Source of the DNA: a virus
Strand: one strand, 5' to 3'
DNA length: 33,157 nt
Virus record (IMG/VR): IMGVR_UViG_3300026094_001012
Location: 1-33,157 of that record
The position numbers and the translations under genes were made by a program. The notes beneath the pieces were generated by a model that was not told the origin of the DNA, did no database searches, and saw only the letters and a program-made list of their open reading frames with translations. Of the stretch, positions 15,153 to 23,608 are shown one piece after another; positions within the stretch are counted from its first letter, which is position 1; every line of letters begins with the position of its first letter.

Positions 15153-16224
15153 CTCGAAATCCAACTGTGTTTGCAAACTGATCTTTAGGCTGGGATAGAT
15201 TTTTAATTTTGCCACAGGTTCTAGCGCATGTTAACAACTTTCTTTCTCCCCAATAGTCTTTCCAGGCGGTTTGCCATTCTTGAGAATTTATAATTTCTTT
15301 TAAACTGTAATTAAGACTGTTAGTATCGCCTAGTGTTTTTCTTAAATCTTTGTATTGCTCTAATACATCTGCCCTAAAATTTTTAGTTATATCATTATCT
15401 GGACTATAAATATAAGGAGCACTTGCAAGAAAACAGCAGGGAAACACATTTCTCTGTGCGTCTATATAACATTCTTTTGTTTTTTTAACATAACAATCAA
15501 TTTCGGCATTCTTAAAAATGTCCGCATAATTTTTTGCATAATCTTCTGGAATATACGAAGTTATAGCATTAGTAGACTGTTCTAAGGCATATGTGACATT
15601 GCCATGTTTATCATACACATCGAATTCGGGCTTTGCAAAAAAACGCGAAGTATTTTTTTCTGTAAATAGATAGAACCCTAGTTTTTTCGCTCTGTCTTTT
15701 GCTTCATGAATTTGGTGTTGGTTGTGTTTAAATTTTATAAAACACCACTCGGCAGTTCCGCCAGCTTGTATAAATGCTTTTGCATTTTCTATAATTTTTT
15801 TATAACTAGTGCCTATTCTATATAAACTGTGCGTATCTTCTAAACCGTCGATTGCAAAGATTACTTTGTGAATTTTCGGCAGCGCATGAGCTAGATGCAT
15901 CCACCATTTAGCATTCCTAGCTGAACCGTTTGTATGGATTCTAATATTAAGATCTGGATTAATACTAACAGCATACTGAATCATTTCTATTAGGCTATCG
16001 TTTATAATCGGATCTCCAAAATTTCCACAAAAATAAAAACCTTTTATCTGATTTAACACTTCATCGGTCATTATCTTTTTAAAATCATGTATAGACCAAT
16101 CTGACAGTTTTAATAAAGGATTTTTTACTCCTCCGTGATAATTTCTTATACACATAGGACAACTTGCTTGACAATTGCTCGTAATTTCTAGGTGTATATC
16201 TTCTAATTCATTAAATTTAAACAT
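15145..16224 (-). CDS. Divergent radical SAM protein
   Basis: 359 residues. C18-x3-C22-x2-C25 (TSNCQASCPMC) is the SAM cluster motif. In place of GGEP there is a FCGNFGDP segment (about 65-72), which is seen in some radical SAM subfamilies. The C-terminal Cys set (EIDCYVKKTKECY, FPCCFLAS, LLTCARTCGKI) resembles a SPASM-type auxiliary cluster domain. It differs from both other subfamilies in the window and so probably has a separate origin or substrate. The start overlaps the methyltransferase stop by one base (TAATG). Confidence 0.8.
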   Translation of the reverse strand: MFKFNELEDIHLEITSNCQASCPMCIRNYHGGVKNPLLKLSDWSIHDFKKIMTDEVLNQIKGFYFCGNFGDPIINDSLIEMIQYAVSINPDLNIRIHTNGSARNAKWWMHLAHALPKIHKVIFAIDGLEDTHSLYRIGTSYKKIIENAKAFIQAGGTAEWCFIKFKHNQHQIHEAKDRAKKLGFYLFTEKNTSRFFAKPEFDVYDKHGNVTYALEQSTNAITSYIPEDYAKNYADIFKNAEIDCYVKKTKECYIDAQRNVFPCCFLASAPYIYSPDNDITKNFRADVLEQYKDLRKTLGDTNSLNYSLKEIINSQEWQTAWKDYWGERKLLTCARTCGKIKNLSQPKDQFANTVGFRDE

Positions 16225-16823
16225 TATTTTTCGCCAATCAACATAAATCGTGTGTATTTAAGGAGCTCTAGTTCGTCTGATAGAACTAGATCGAGTTTGC
16301 TTATTTGTTCAAAATTATCTAGATCTGGTGAACAACGTATATGTTCCTTGCAATCAAAATAGTTGTTACTCTGTAAAATAACTAAAGTTTTTTTGTTTGG
16401 AACATTTTCAAGCCAGCGATTATATTGCTCCTGCGTTAGGTGCTCGCAGCTGGTGTTAATTACTATGTCAGCGTCATATTTATACGAACACATATCTGCT
16501 GTGACTGCAGAAAATCTGCCTTGCATTTCGTATCTTTTGTTAACAGTATTAGCAGTTTCTTTACAATCGGGATCTATATCAACCGAAGTAATATGTTCAA
16601 TGGAAATATTTGAATTAAAAAGCAGAGATGCTAGAACTCCGTTCCAGCCGCCGTGGATAACAACGCGATTAGGCTTATCTGATGCATACTTTGATAGATT
16701 TTCTATTAGCCATATCTTAGAACGAATTTGACCCTTCCAAAAACTTTCTAGAGTTCTATATCTATCACTAGAATTCCTTACAGCATCCATCCAAAATAAA
16801 ACATCTTCTATGTCAACTTTCAT
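16224..16823 (-). CDS. Class I SAM-dependent methyltransferase-like protein
   Basis: 199 residues. Motif I is VVIHGGWNGVLAS (about 54-66), followed by SVDIDPDC (80-87) with the acidic residue that binds SAM ribose. DADIVINTSCEHL (117-129) occupies the motif IV region. The fold assignment is firm but the acceptor is unknown. The long N-terminal helix region (DVLFWMDAVRNSSDRY) precedes the Rossmann core. It lies between two radical SAM genes with 11- and 1-base overlaps, so it likely modifies the same substrate. Confidence 0.7.
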   Translation of the reverse strand: MKVDIEDVLFWMDAVRNSSDRYRTLESFWKGQIRSKIWLIENLSKYASDKPNRVVIHGGWNGVLASLLFNSNISIEHITSVDIDPDCKETANTVNKRYEMQGRFSAVTADMCSYKYDADIVINTSCEHLTQEQYNRWLENVPNKKTLVILQSNNYFDCKEHIRCSPDLDNFEQISKLDLVLSDELELLKYTRFMLIGEK

Positions 16824-17808
16824 ATCGTACCTTGGGTATTTTGGAATCTGCTGAACTTACACAGGTTGGTGTTATACACTTTTTAGGTGATTGAAATAAA
16901 TCAAATCCTTTATCGATAGTGCCAAGAGGTTCGTCATGACAGGAATAAGACCGTTTAATCTCACCCCCTGGCTCACGGATAATACAACTCTGATAACCGG
17001 CATTACAGTTCCAGCCTTTGAACTTGTTAAATCCAAACGCATTTAATCGTTCTGCTTGATCAAGGTCATACTCTACACCAGCATCATCCGTCAGTCTCAT
17101 CTGAGCAATTTCTTCACCGTTAGCATGCTGCGGAAAGCCCGTTTGTAAACAGTCAACCTGTGCCTGAGTATAGCCATGAACAATAAAACTTGCTGTAGGG
17201 TCGCTTTGAGGCTTTACAGTGACGTTTATGCCCCGGTCGGCAAAGCGTTGACAGCGTTCCCAGTATTCGTCGAACAATTCTGGCACCATTACCTGATTTA
17301 TTGTAACAAATACTCCGGCGTCCATCAGTTGAAGACACTTGTCGCCGAACTGTTGTTCGTCGGCAAACTCTGCGTGAAAACTTGCTGTGATAGATCTTCT
17401 GCTGAGGTTTTCAGTAGCAGCAATCCAACGGTTCCACCATTTTACACCCGGTGACAGATTAGTAGTCATGTGTATGCTTTGATACTCTGGCAGGGTGTCT
17501 TGCGCATAGTGTTCTATCAGTTTGAGAAAATGTTTATACGCAGTTGGCTCGCCTCCGGAAAAACTGAAGTGGAAACTGTCGAAACCATTGAGACGACTCT
17601 GTGCCTTGATGTTGTCCATTACGCTACAGTAGGTTTCTAGGGGACGGTGATCTGAGACACTAGATCTTGCGTATGGCCAGCAATAAGAGCATGAATAATT
17701 ACAATATCTAGCCAGGATCCAAGAAACTGAGAAAAGACGGTGGTCTAGGAGAGTCTTTTGGCCTAGTTTGACTATTTTATCGAATGGTATTTGTTGAAAA
17801 TCTTTCAT
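16813..17808 (-). CDS. Radical SAM protein with C-terminal auxiliary Cys domain, GC-richer gene
   Basis: 331 residues from the ATG at 17808. A TTG at 17820 is possible but lacks support. C36-x3-C40-x2-C43 (RYCNYSCSYC) and GGEP at 85-88 define the barrel. The C-terminal GWNCNAGYQSC, SYSCHDEPLG and CITPTCVSSAD match the auxiliary region of 11722-12606. A hand count over 17041-17160 gives about 45% GC, against about 33% in the adjacent methyltransferase, so this gene probably entered from a different source. It directly follows a DxD glycosyltransferase gene, with a 32-base overlap, as does the radical SAM gene at 27278. Confidence 0.85.
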   Translation of the reverse strand: MKDFQQIPFDKIVKLGQKTLLDHRLFSVSWILARYCNYSCSYCWPYARSSVSDHRPLETYCSVMDNIKAQSRLNGFDSFHFSFSGGEPTAYKHFLKLIEHYAQDTLPEYQSIHMTTNLSPGVKWWNRWIAATENLSRRSITASFHAEFADEQQFGDKCLQLMDAGVFVTINQVMVPELFDEYWERCQRFADRGINVTVKPQSDPTASFIVHGYTQAQVDCLQTGFPQHANGEEIAQMRLTDDAGVEYDLDQAERLNAFGFNKFKGWNCNAGYQSCIIREPGGEIKRSYSCHDEPLGTIDKGFDLFQSPKKCITPTCVSSADSKIPKVRYES

Positions 17809-18463
17809 ATAACCATTCAAAGTCGTTTATTTTCTGTAACTCGATAATGTTGTCTTTGTTTTCTTCACCGAATTTTCTACCTTCTTTAGCGCCTTTTATA
17901 GCATCAATGCCAAACGGTCGATTTACACCTTGATTACACCATATTTCTAAGCGTTCAAGTGTTTCTGTATTGAGTTGTCTGTCTATTGTCTGGCTAGCAA
18001 GTTTCGCACACTCTCTAAAACCAGATCGCCAAGCACTAAATGAATCAGTATTAAATGCTGTTATGTTTGATGTTTCGTTAATTGCTTTAAAACTATTGGA
18101 TATACTAGTTGTCATGTCGGGTTTAGAAGTATCCATTTTTAGGGCCTTGATTCTAGGAAGTAGTTTTACTCCTCCATAACCGTATATCAAATCATTTACA
18201 GGGTTCTGAGAACGCCACACATGTACAGTGTCTAAATTATATTCGTCTACTTCGTAATCGAAAGAAAAATTGTCAAGTAGTTCAGCGTCTGCATCTACTA
18301 CCCAAAACATTTTTGTAAAACATTTTTTTGCGGCTTTAATGTGTGCCTGATGAATTCCTTTTACCCCATCTACTCTTTTAGCGGAAGGAAAACGAGACTT
18401 TAACAGGTCCCAGTTTTTATCTGCGTTTGATTCGTTATAGGATATAAAGACGATATCATACAT
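17777..18463 (-). CDS. GT-A-like glycosyltransferase with DAD motif
   Basis: 228 residues. An N-terminal YDIVFISYNES strand leads to FWVVDADA, with D57-A-D59 as the metal and nucleotide-sugar binding motif of GT-A enzymes. NDLIYGYGGVKLLPR and FSAWRSGFRE follow. It is paralogous to 28651-29553, which shares the SY.E.NA.KN opening, RV.GVKG, the DAD motif, YG.GG.KL and AFRAG.RE. The sugar donor and acceptor are unknown. An imperfect late-like octamer (complement of 18479-18486, TATAAATT) overlaps the end of the upstream gene, so it may have its own promoter in addition to read-through. Confidence 0.65.
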   Translation of the reverse strand: MYDIVFISYNESNADKNWDLLKSRFPSAKRVDGVKGIHQAHIKAAKKCFTKMFWVVDADAELLDNFSFDYEVDEYNLDTVHVWRSQNPVNDLIYGYGGVKLLPRIKALKMDTSKPDMTTSISNSFKAINETSNITAFNTDSFSAWRSGFRECAKLASQTIDRQLNTETLERLEIWCNQGVNRPFGIDAIKGAKEGRKFGEENKDNIIELQKINDFEWLYERFSTNTIR

Positions 18464-18481
18464 TACAATATTATATAAAAT

Positions 18482-19261
18482 TTATAGCAATTTGTCAATC
18501 AATGGCCTAAGTTGATCAGCTACTTGTCTGTGTATATCTGCGCCGTCGTGCATTAGATCTCTTGCCCGGCCGGTGTCTTTAGTTTCTATCATATGTAAAT
18601 CCTCAAAATTACAATCAAAATCTCCTGTCCAAGACCAGTTTAAGACCGGCACTTCACGAAGTTTCCATAATAAATTACTTGACAGATAATGAAAATGGTT
18701 GTTCACTATCATTTCTCCTTCGTCAACACAGTATCTTTTTAAATACCAAGAAGTATCATGCTTCTCTATATTACTGTTTACATTATGGTGTTTGAGTTCA
18801 ATATGTTTTTCTGATTTATATGCGAAACTTTTTCTGAATGTTTGCGGCCATTGATATATTACTGCTTTAGGCATAGGATAGCTGTTGTCGATCCATTGCA
18901 TAGTGTTTATATATTGAATGTCGGACCCTGTGCCTGCTTTTCCTAGATTTAGAAAATCTATACCTAACCTTGACAATAGTTGAGAGCACCATATGTCTTC
19001 TTCAAAATTGCCTATTCCTTCTGTGTGCGAGCAACCAAAAACCAAAACAAAATCTTGGTCTAGATCTTTTATATTTTTTGTTCTATAGCCTTCATTGTTA
19101 AATCTATATTCTATGTCACGTTTGAGGTATTTTAGATCTACTAGTTTTTTTTGTCTTTGAAACTGCCTATATTCTTCGTCTCCGTCATAAGATTTTACAG
19201 TTTTGTTTTTGTGAAAATTGTCTATTAGTATTTGGTTTGATAAAAATTTTAAACTAGCCAT
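18482..19261 (-). CDS. SGNH/GDSL-hydrolase-like protein
   Basis: 259 residues from the ATG at 19261, which overlaps the dehydrogenase stop by 8 bases. An ATG at 19276 adds five residues. FGCSHTEG (75-82) matches the nucleophile block of SGNH enzymes with Ser78. LGKAGTGSD (106-114) matches the Gly block, and D242-x-H244 near the C-terminus could complete the catalytic set. Such enzymes deacylate or transfer acyl groups on glycans. The N-terminal about 70 residues are an extra region. Two other proteins here (22003-22650, 26415-27284) share the same three blocks. No signal peptide is seen, so the site of action is cytoplasmic unless exported by other means. Confidence 0.6.
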   Translation of the reverse strand: MASLKFLSNQILIDNFHKNKTVKSYDGDEEYRQFQRQKKLVDLKYLKRDIEYRFNNEGYRTKNIKDLDQDFVLVFGCSHTEGIGNFEEDIWCSQLLSRLGIDFLNLGKAGTGSDIQYINTMQWIDNSYPMPKAVIYQWPQTFRKSFAYKSEKHIELKHHNVNSNIEKHDTSWYLKRYCVDEGEMIVNNHFHYLSSNLLWKLREVPVLNWSWTGDFDCNFEDLHMIETKDTGRARDLMHDGADIHRQVADQLRPLIDKLL

Positions 19262-20477
19262 GTCGCGTATTACCATAGTGTATTACTCGACTAACCGAAC
19301 TAGTAAATTTCCTCCAAGGATCTATCACAATACTGAAAGGAGGAATAGGACAGTAAATCTCGTCTCTAGTTTTTGTTTCTGTATAATCATATGTTACTGA
19401 GGCAGAATGTGCCATGAGAAATACGCCAGACTCTGTAGGTTGATAATCGTCGCCGGTATAAGGGTCTATATAGGTAGGTTTAATTCCTGCTTCTTGAACA
19501 TAGTGTCCGACTAAGAGGCTGTAGGATCCATCTGTATAAGGAACTTGAGGTTTATATGCTTTGCCGTGTATGTATACGGGCATGTTGTTTTCATTGGCGT
19601 GCTTTACTAGTTCGAGAGCAAGGTTTCGTGCTTGGATCTCTCTCGCATTCATAATAGCATCAAACAAATCATAGCCTAGGTCAAGTTCCTGTGCCATATA
19701 ACGTAGAGCGATATTATCTCTAGGATGGCAGGCGCCGCCGTCGCCCATACCTGCTGTCATATACTGAGAGCTCATAATACGTTTGGTAGAATTAGCAAGT
19801 GCATTTGTTACTACATCTACATTAATATTTCTCTGTTTTTCCGCAACGTCTTGGATCATGTTTACCAGTGATATTTTTGTAGAAATAAAAGTATTGTAAA
19901 AAACCTTGATACACTCACATTCGTCGTATGTTCCTACAACTGTAGAAGGATTGTTTTCCATAACAGTATCGTAGAATTCTTTTAACTGTTTAGCATCGCC
20001 TGTTTCAGATCCGTTGTCGGTGCCAATCATTATCATTTCTGGATTGACCATGTCCCAGCCAACAGATCCCATTGCTATTAGATAGGGGTTATAAACAAAT
20101 CTTGTGTTAGTTATAAGTGGTGTAAATTCTTTTCTTGTAGTTCCAGGTAATACAGTAGAAATTAATACTAACAACTGGCCTCGGTTCATATGTGTGTCTG
20201 CTTCTTGGAGGACAGACTTCACAGTATCGTAGGAGAAGTCTTTTGGCGGCAAATGGTGTGTCGGAGCACTTCCGTCGTAGTCAGCATCATGTGGTGTAGG
20301 TACTGCAACAAACACAATGTCGCAGTCTTGAACACACGCTTCGATACTAGAAGTGAATTCAACTAAGTCACTCTCGAGAGGTTCGAGATCATATCCTTTT
20401 ACATTATGCCCCTTTTTAGCAATTTCTTCTGCGCAGGGCAGGCCCAATTTACCTACTCCAATATATCCAATCTGCAT
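19254..20477 (-). CDS. UDP-glucose/GDP-mannose dehydrogenase-family protein
   Basis: 407 residues, close to the usual family length. G7-x-G9-x2-G12 is the NAD Rossmann motif (IGYIGVGKLGLP). VFVAVPTPH, STVLPGTTR and PEMIMIGTDN are standard family blocks. K191 and the YNTF helix correspond to the catalytic Lys/Asn region. C250 in GDGGACHPRDN is the nucleophile that forms the thioester. It should oxidise a nucleotide sugar at C6 to the uronic acid in two NAD-dependent steps. It sits second in the minus-strand operon, overlapping the upstream gene by 25 bases. The presence of this enzyme is the strongest evidence for sugar-nucleotide metabolism in the island. Confidence 0.85.
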   Translation of the reverse strand: MQIGYIGVGKLGLPCAEEIAKKGHNVKGYDLEPLESDLVEFTSSIEACVQDCDIVFVAVPTPHDADYDGSAPTHHLPPKDFSYDTVKSVLQEADTHMNRGQLLVLISTVLPGTTRKEFTPLITNTRFVYNPYLIAMGSVGWDMVNPEMIMIGTDNGSETGDAKQLKEFYDTVMENNPSTVVGTYDECECIKVFYNTFISTKISLVNMIQDVAEKQRNINVDVVTNALANSTKRIMSSQYMTAGMGDGGACHPRDNIALRYMAQELDLGYDLFDAIMNAREIQARNLALELVKHANENNMPVYIHGKAYKPQVPYTDGSYSLLVGHYVQEAGIKPTYIDPYTGDDYQPTESGVFLMAHSASVTYDYTETKTRDEIYCPIPPFSIVIDPWRKFTSSVSRVIHYGNTRHG

Positions 20478-21376
20478 TGAGCGTCCTCTATCAAGTCTTG
20501 ATAGTATTTAAAACCAAACGCTATTTCTGGCACACCTTCTTGATTTCTTACAATTTCAAACGCTCTTTTTTTATTATAATTTACTTTTTCTTCGATTTTT
20601 TTAAACAATTTATTATAGTCTTGTTCCTGGAGGATAGCAAGTTGTTCTAATATCATTTCTATGCGTTGTTCTAAATTAGTTTCCTTGTCGAAATCATAAG
20701 AGATAATTTCGTCGTATAGCTGAAAACCTTGGCTAGATAGAAATTCATGAAAGCCCGGAGCAGCTAGACATATAAAAGGTTTTCGAGCAAGTATAGAGTT
20801 ATAGGTTTTTTCAGTAACAAATATTCCTGTTACTGTTGATTCGGCAACAAGATTAATGAAAACCTTGTTAAATTCTGCTGGCAGGATAAATTGATCCTTG
20901 TTATTTTTGTAATCATCTGTAAGAGTAATTTTTTTTTGACGCCAATGTTTATATTTGTAAGGATCTTTATCATGGTTATGCCAACTTATAATTCCTTGTT
21001 TCAGTAATTCCTTTTTATAGAGCATGTCCATTAACATACATCGATGATAATGTGCAACATTGTTTAAAAATATATAAAGATGTTTTGTTTTTGTCTTTTT
21101 TTTGATTTTTTTTAAATTTATTGCCGACACTGATTTATAAAGCCAAAAATTGCTCCAAAAGTGCAAATTGATTTTAGGATCGTAGTTTTCAAATTCTTCG
21201 TACCATGTACCTCCAAACAAGAAATCAATACTTTTCTGTATCTGCATTTGATTAGGTTCGAACTCGTCATTTATTGTTTGTTCTTCAGCAGCGTACACGA
21301 TAATTTTTTGCTGTGGCGATAAACTATATAGTTTTTCACATGGGTTGTTTTCCAACCAGATATAAACTTCTTCCAA
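20453..21376 (-). CDS. Putative glycosyltransferase with ES...TEKT motif
   Basis: About 307 residues if read from the TTG at 21376, which has AAGGA 7 bases upstream. A TTG at 21403 in the same frame has no ribosome site. The C-terminal block INLVAEST...VTEKTYNSILARKPFI, then PG...LSSQGF.LYDE..SYDFD (about 174-231), matches 24092-25267 and 25264-26418. The E(S/T)...(S/T)EK...PFI...G order resembles the nucleotide-sugar binding end of fucosyltransferase-like or other GT-B enzymes, so a glycosyltransferase role is inferred, not proven. It starts the operon leading through the sugar dehydrogenase. A perfect TATAAATA on the minus strand (21411-21418) precedes it. Confidence 0.5.
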   Translation of the reverse strand: MEEVYIWLENNPCEKLYSLSPQQKIIVYAAEEQTINDEFEPNQMQIQKSIDFLFGGTWYEEFENYDPKINLHFWSNFWLYKSVSAINLKKIKKKTKTKHLYIFLNNVAHYHRCMLMDMLYKKELLKQGIISWHNHDKDPYKYKHWRQKKITLTDDYKNNKDQFILPAEFNKVFINLVAESTVTGIFVTEKTYNSILARKPFICLAAPGFHEFLSSQGFQLYDEIISYDFDKETNLEQRIEMILEQLAILQEQDYNKLFKKIEEKVNYNKKRAFEIVRNQEGVPEIAFGFKYYQDLIEDAQCRLDILE

Positions 21377-21401
21377 ACTGATTTCCTTAAATCTATATAG
21401 C

Positions 21402-21409
21402 AATAAATA
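21402..21409 (+). promoter_or_regulatory. Late-like octamer AATAAATA for the 21419->27284 operon
   Basis: AATAAATA, one change from the late consensus, ends 9 bases before the ATG at 21419. No ribosome site is visible. The predicted transcript would have at most a few leader bases. Confidence 0.45.
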
Positions 21410-21410
21410 A

Positions 21411-21418
21411 TATTTATA
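21411..21418 (-). promoter_or_regulatory. Perfect late promoter TATAAATA for the 21376->13743 operon
   Basis: The complement of 21411-21418 reads TATAAATA. It lies between two divergent operons, one base from the plus-strand AATAAATA at 21402-21409. It would drive the eight-gene minus-strand operon. Confidence 0.6.
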
Positions 21419-22006
21419 ATGTCATTTAATAGTGTTTTTCTACTAGAAGATAAAATTTCTAAATTTTTCGGGTCGCCTTATGCAGTTGCTACTGATTGCT
21501 GTACGCATGCCTTAGAGTTGTGTTTAAGATTGACGAATGCAAAAATCGCCGTATCTCCAAACCAAACTTATATTTCTGTTCCTTTCGTCTTTGAAAAATT
21601 AGGGCTAGAGTGGCAATTTGAAAATGATTTATGGCATGACTTTTATTATATAACAGATGACATAATAGACGCTGCTGTGTATTGGCAAGAGAACGGTTAT
21701 TTGTCTCACACCTACATGTGTTTAAGTTTCCAATACAAGAAACACCTTGGACTAGGACGCGGCGGCGCTATTTTACTAGATAACGAAGACGACTATTTAA
21801 AGTTAAAAAAGATGAGCTATGATGGCAGATTGCCTGATACACCTTGGGCAGAACAAAACATTGACACTATAGGTTATCACTATTACATGACACCTGAAAC
21901 AGCAGAATTAGGTTTAGAAAAATTACCAATAGCAATCAGAACACAACCAAAAAAATGGTTCTGGGAAGATTACCCTGATCTATCTACAATGAAGGTTTTT
22001 CAATGA
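21419..22006 (+). CDS. Half-length DegT/DnrJ/EryC1-type aminotransferase-like protein
   Basis: 195 residues, about half the usual about 370 of this PLP-dependent sugar aminotransferase family. The pieces present are GSPYAVATDCCTHALEL (about 18-34, phosphate-binding loop), SPNQTYISVPF, DAAVYW (84-89, equivalent to the EDAA Asp that contacts the PLP nitrogen) and SFQYKKHLGLGRGG (103-116) with K108 at the Schiff-base Lys position. The C-terminal small domain is mostly gone, replaced by a short tail. No frameshift remnant follows, since the next gene overlaps the stop as ATGA, so this is a genuine short form. It may be a minimal or heterodimeric aminotransferase for a keto-sugar. Confidence 0.7.
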   Translation: MSFNSVFLLEDKISKFFGSPYAVATDCCTHALELCLRLTNAKIAVSPNQTYISVPFVFEKLGLEWQFENDLWHDFYYITDDIIDAAVYWQENGYLSHTYMCLSFQYKKHLGLGRGGAILLDNEDDYLKLKKMSYDGRLPDTPWAEQNIDTIGYHYYMTPETAELGLEKLPIAIRTQPKKWFWEDYPDLSTMKVFQ

Positions 22007-22650
22007 AAATTCTAACTTTTGGAGATAGCTGGGCTGCCGGTTGGGGATTAAAAGAAGAAGAAGGAAATTTTACTAATTTTTTAGCAAATTTGCTAAATTG
22101 TAAAGAAATAAATTATGGCAAAAGTTCTAGTAGCTTAGGACAAATTCTACATGACTTCACAAAAAAAATTCATAATGCAAAACAAAATGATTTTGTTATT
22201 GTTATAATACCTCCAGATACTAGATGGTATACAGAATCTAAGCAATACAGTTTTAGGAGCATGCTTCTAAACGACAAAGACTATAAAAATTTTGTTAATG
22301 ACAAATCAGATTATTGGTTTAGATATCATCACAGTTTATTTGTACATTCTCTCTACAGTATTTGTGAGCAATTCAATTTAAATTATATTTTGGCACACAA
22401 CTACGGCCAACTTCAATTTGTCAACCCGTTCGATCAACTTATACCAGATTCGATTTTTTTGGATAGATATAACTCTTTGACTACTCTACTAGGAGGAGAA
22501 GATTATGCTAATTACGATTTAAATCACGACGGGCCTCCTGATTCTATAAAAGGAAATAATTTTATTCCTAAGGACACTCACCCGAACGAAAAAGGCCATA
22601 AACTTATTGCAGAAATGTTATTAGGAAAAATTCATGAAAAATTGCAATGA
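22003..22650 (+). CDS. SGNH/GDSL-hydrolase-like protein
   Basis: 215 residues. FGDSWAAGWG (6-15) is a clear GDSL block with Ser9. NYGKSSSSLGQ (37-47) is the Gly/Asn block region, VIVIIPPDTRW is the strand before the third block, and D191-x-H193 (KDTHPNEKGHKL) supplies the His. The set is more canonical than the two other copies here. Expected chemistry is esterase, deacetylase or acyltransferase on a sugar or lipid. It overlaps the aminotransferase by ATGA and the amidinotransferase by 17 bases. Confidence 0.75.
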   Translation: MKILTFGDSWAAGWGLKEEEGNFTNFLANLLNCKEINYGKSSSSLGQILHDFTKKIHNAKQNDFVIVIIPPDTRWYTESKQYSFRSMLLNDKDYKNFVNDKSDYWFRYHHSLFVHSLYSICEQFNLNYILAHNYGQLQFVNPFDQLIPDSIFLDRYNSLTTLLGGEDYANYDLNHDGPPDSIKGNNFIPKDTHPNEKGHKLIAEMLLGKIHEKLQ

Positions 22651-23608
22651 ATGGAATACTCTAAAAAAAGTTATAGTAGGTACTGCAACAGGCGCTAAGA
22701 TTCCTGCGTTAGACAAATCTCTTCGTACTGTGAATTACGCTGACCAACAAGATATTTCTCACATACAATCTAGAAATTATCCTACGCAGGTAATTGAAGA
22801 GACCAACGAAGATCTTGAAATTTTTTGTAATTTTCTAAAAAAAGAAAACGTAGAAGTTGTAAGACCAAACGATAACAATCCAAACTATTACAATTACTGT
22901 CCAAGAGATTCTGTGCTAGTGTATGGCGATAAATCCTATGCTACTCCAATGCCTATACAGTGCAGACAGACAGAGTATCAGGCATTCGAGTCGCACTTAA
23001 AGAATCTTACTGTTATGCCTGCTTATTACAATGACGATTTATACAATATAGATTGTGTAGGAGACCCTGATGTTCTTGCTTTACACGAGATTGCTCCTAG
23101 TTTTGATGCTGCTAACATAATTAGAGCAAATCAGGATATATTGTATCTTGTAAGCAATAGCGGTAATAAGAAAGGAGCAGAGTCTCTTCAAGATTTATTA
23201 GGCTCCTCGGTTCAAGTTCATACTTTAGAAAATGTATATTCCTATATGCATATTGATTCTACTGTTGCGTTTCTAAAAGAAGGCCTACTGTTAGTAAATC
23301 CAGAAAGAATTAAAAATAAATATCAACTGCCCAAGCCATTCTGTGACTGGGATGTTATCTGGGCGCCTGAGCCCAGCGATATAGGACATTACCCAGGAAT
23401 CTGTAACGCTAGTAAATGGATAAACATGAATTTGTTTTCCATTCGAGAAGATCTAGTTGTTTTAGAAAAACATCAAAACACACTTAGAATGTTGTTAGAG
23501 AAGAAAGGAATAGAATGTATTATGTTACCTATGCGTCATCAGCGAACATTGGGCGGAGGTTTTCATTGTGTAACACTAGACTTAGAGAGAGAACAAGATG
23601 TCATATAA
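22634..23608 (+). CDS. Amidinotransferase-family protein
   Basis: 324 residues, near full length for the glycine/inosamine amidinotransferase family. NEWNTLKKVIVGTA is the family start. YCPRDSVLVYGD (88-99), PSFDAANIIRAN (155-166) with Asp158, Y-MHIDST (204-210) with His206, and GGGFHCVTLDL (307-317) with Cys312 form the Asp-His-Cys catalytic triad. The enzyme should move an amidino group from arginine to an amine, as in creatine precursor or aminocyclitol (streptomycin-type) synthesis. Placed three genes after a DegT-like aminotransferase, an amino-sugar or aminocyclitol acceptor is a plausible inference, giving a guanidino-sugar. Confidence 0.85.
   Translation: MKNCNEWNTLKKVIVGTATGAKIPALDKSLRTVNYADQQDISHIQSRNYPTQVIEETNEDLEIFCNFLKKENVEVVRPNDNNPNYYNYCPRDSVLVYGDKSYATPMPIQCRQTEYQAFESHLKNLTVMPAYYNDDLYNIDCVGDPDVLALHEIAPSFDAANIIRANQDILYLVSNSGNKKGAESLQDLLGSSVQVHTLENVYSYMHIDSTVAFLKEGLLLVNPERIKNKYQLPKPFCDWDVIWAPEPSDIGHYPGICNASKWINMNLFSIREDLVVLEKHQNTLRMLLEKKGIECIMLPMRHQRTLGGGFHCVTLDLEREQDVI

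Noticed and set aside
15153-15215. Extended start for radical SAM gene 13743-15152
   Set aside because: It would overlap the upstream gene by 71 bases, whereas ATG 15152 gives the ATGAGTAA junction typical of this window.
10458-17808. RiPP (radical SAM-modified peptide) cluster
   Set aside because: No short precursor peptide gene, leader-binding domain, protease or dedicated exporter could be seen, and gaps are too small to hide one easily. It remains possible if the target is encoded elsewhere.
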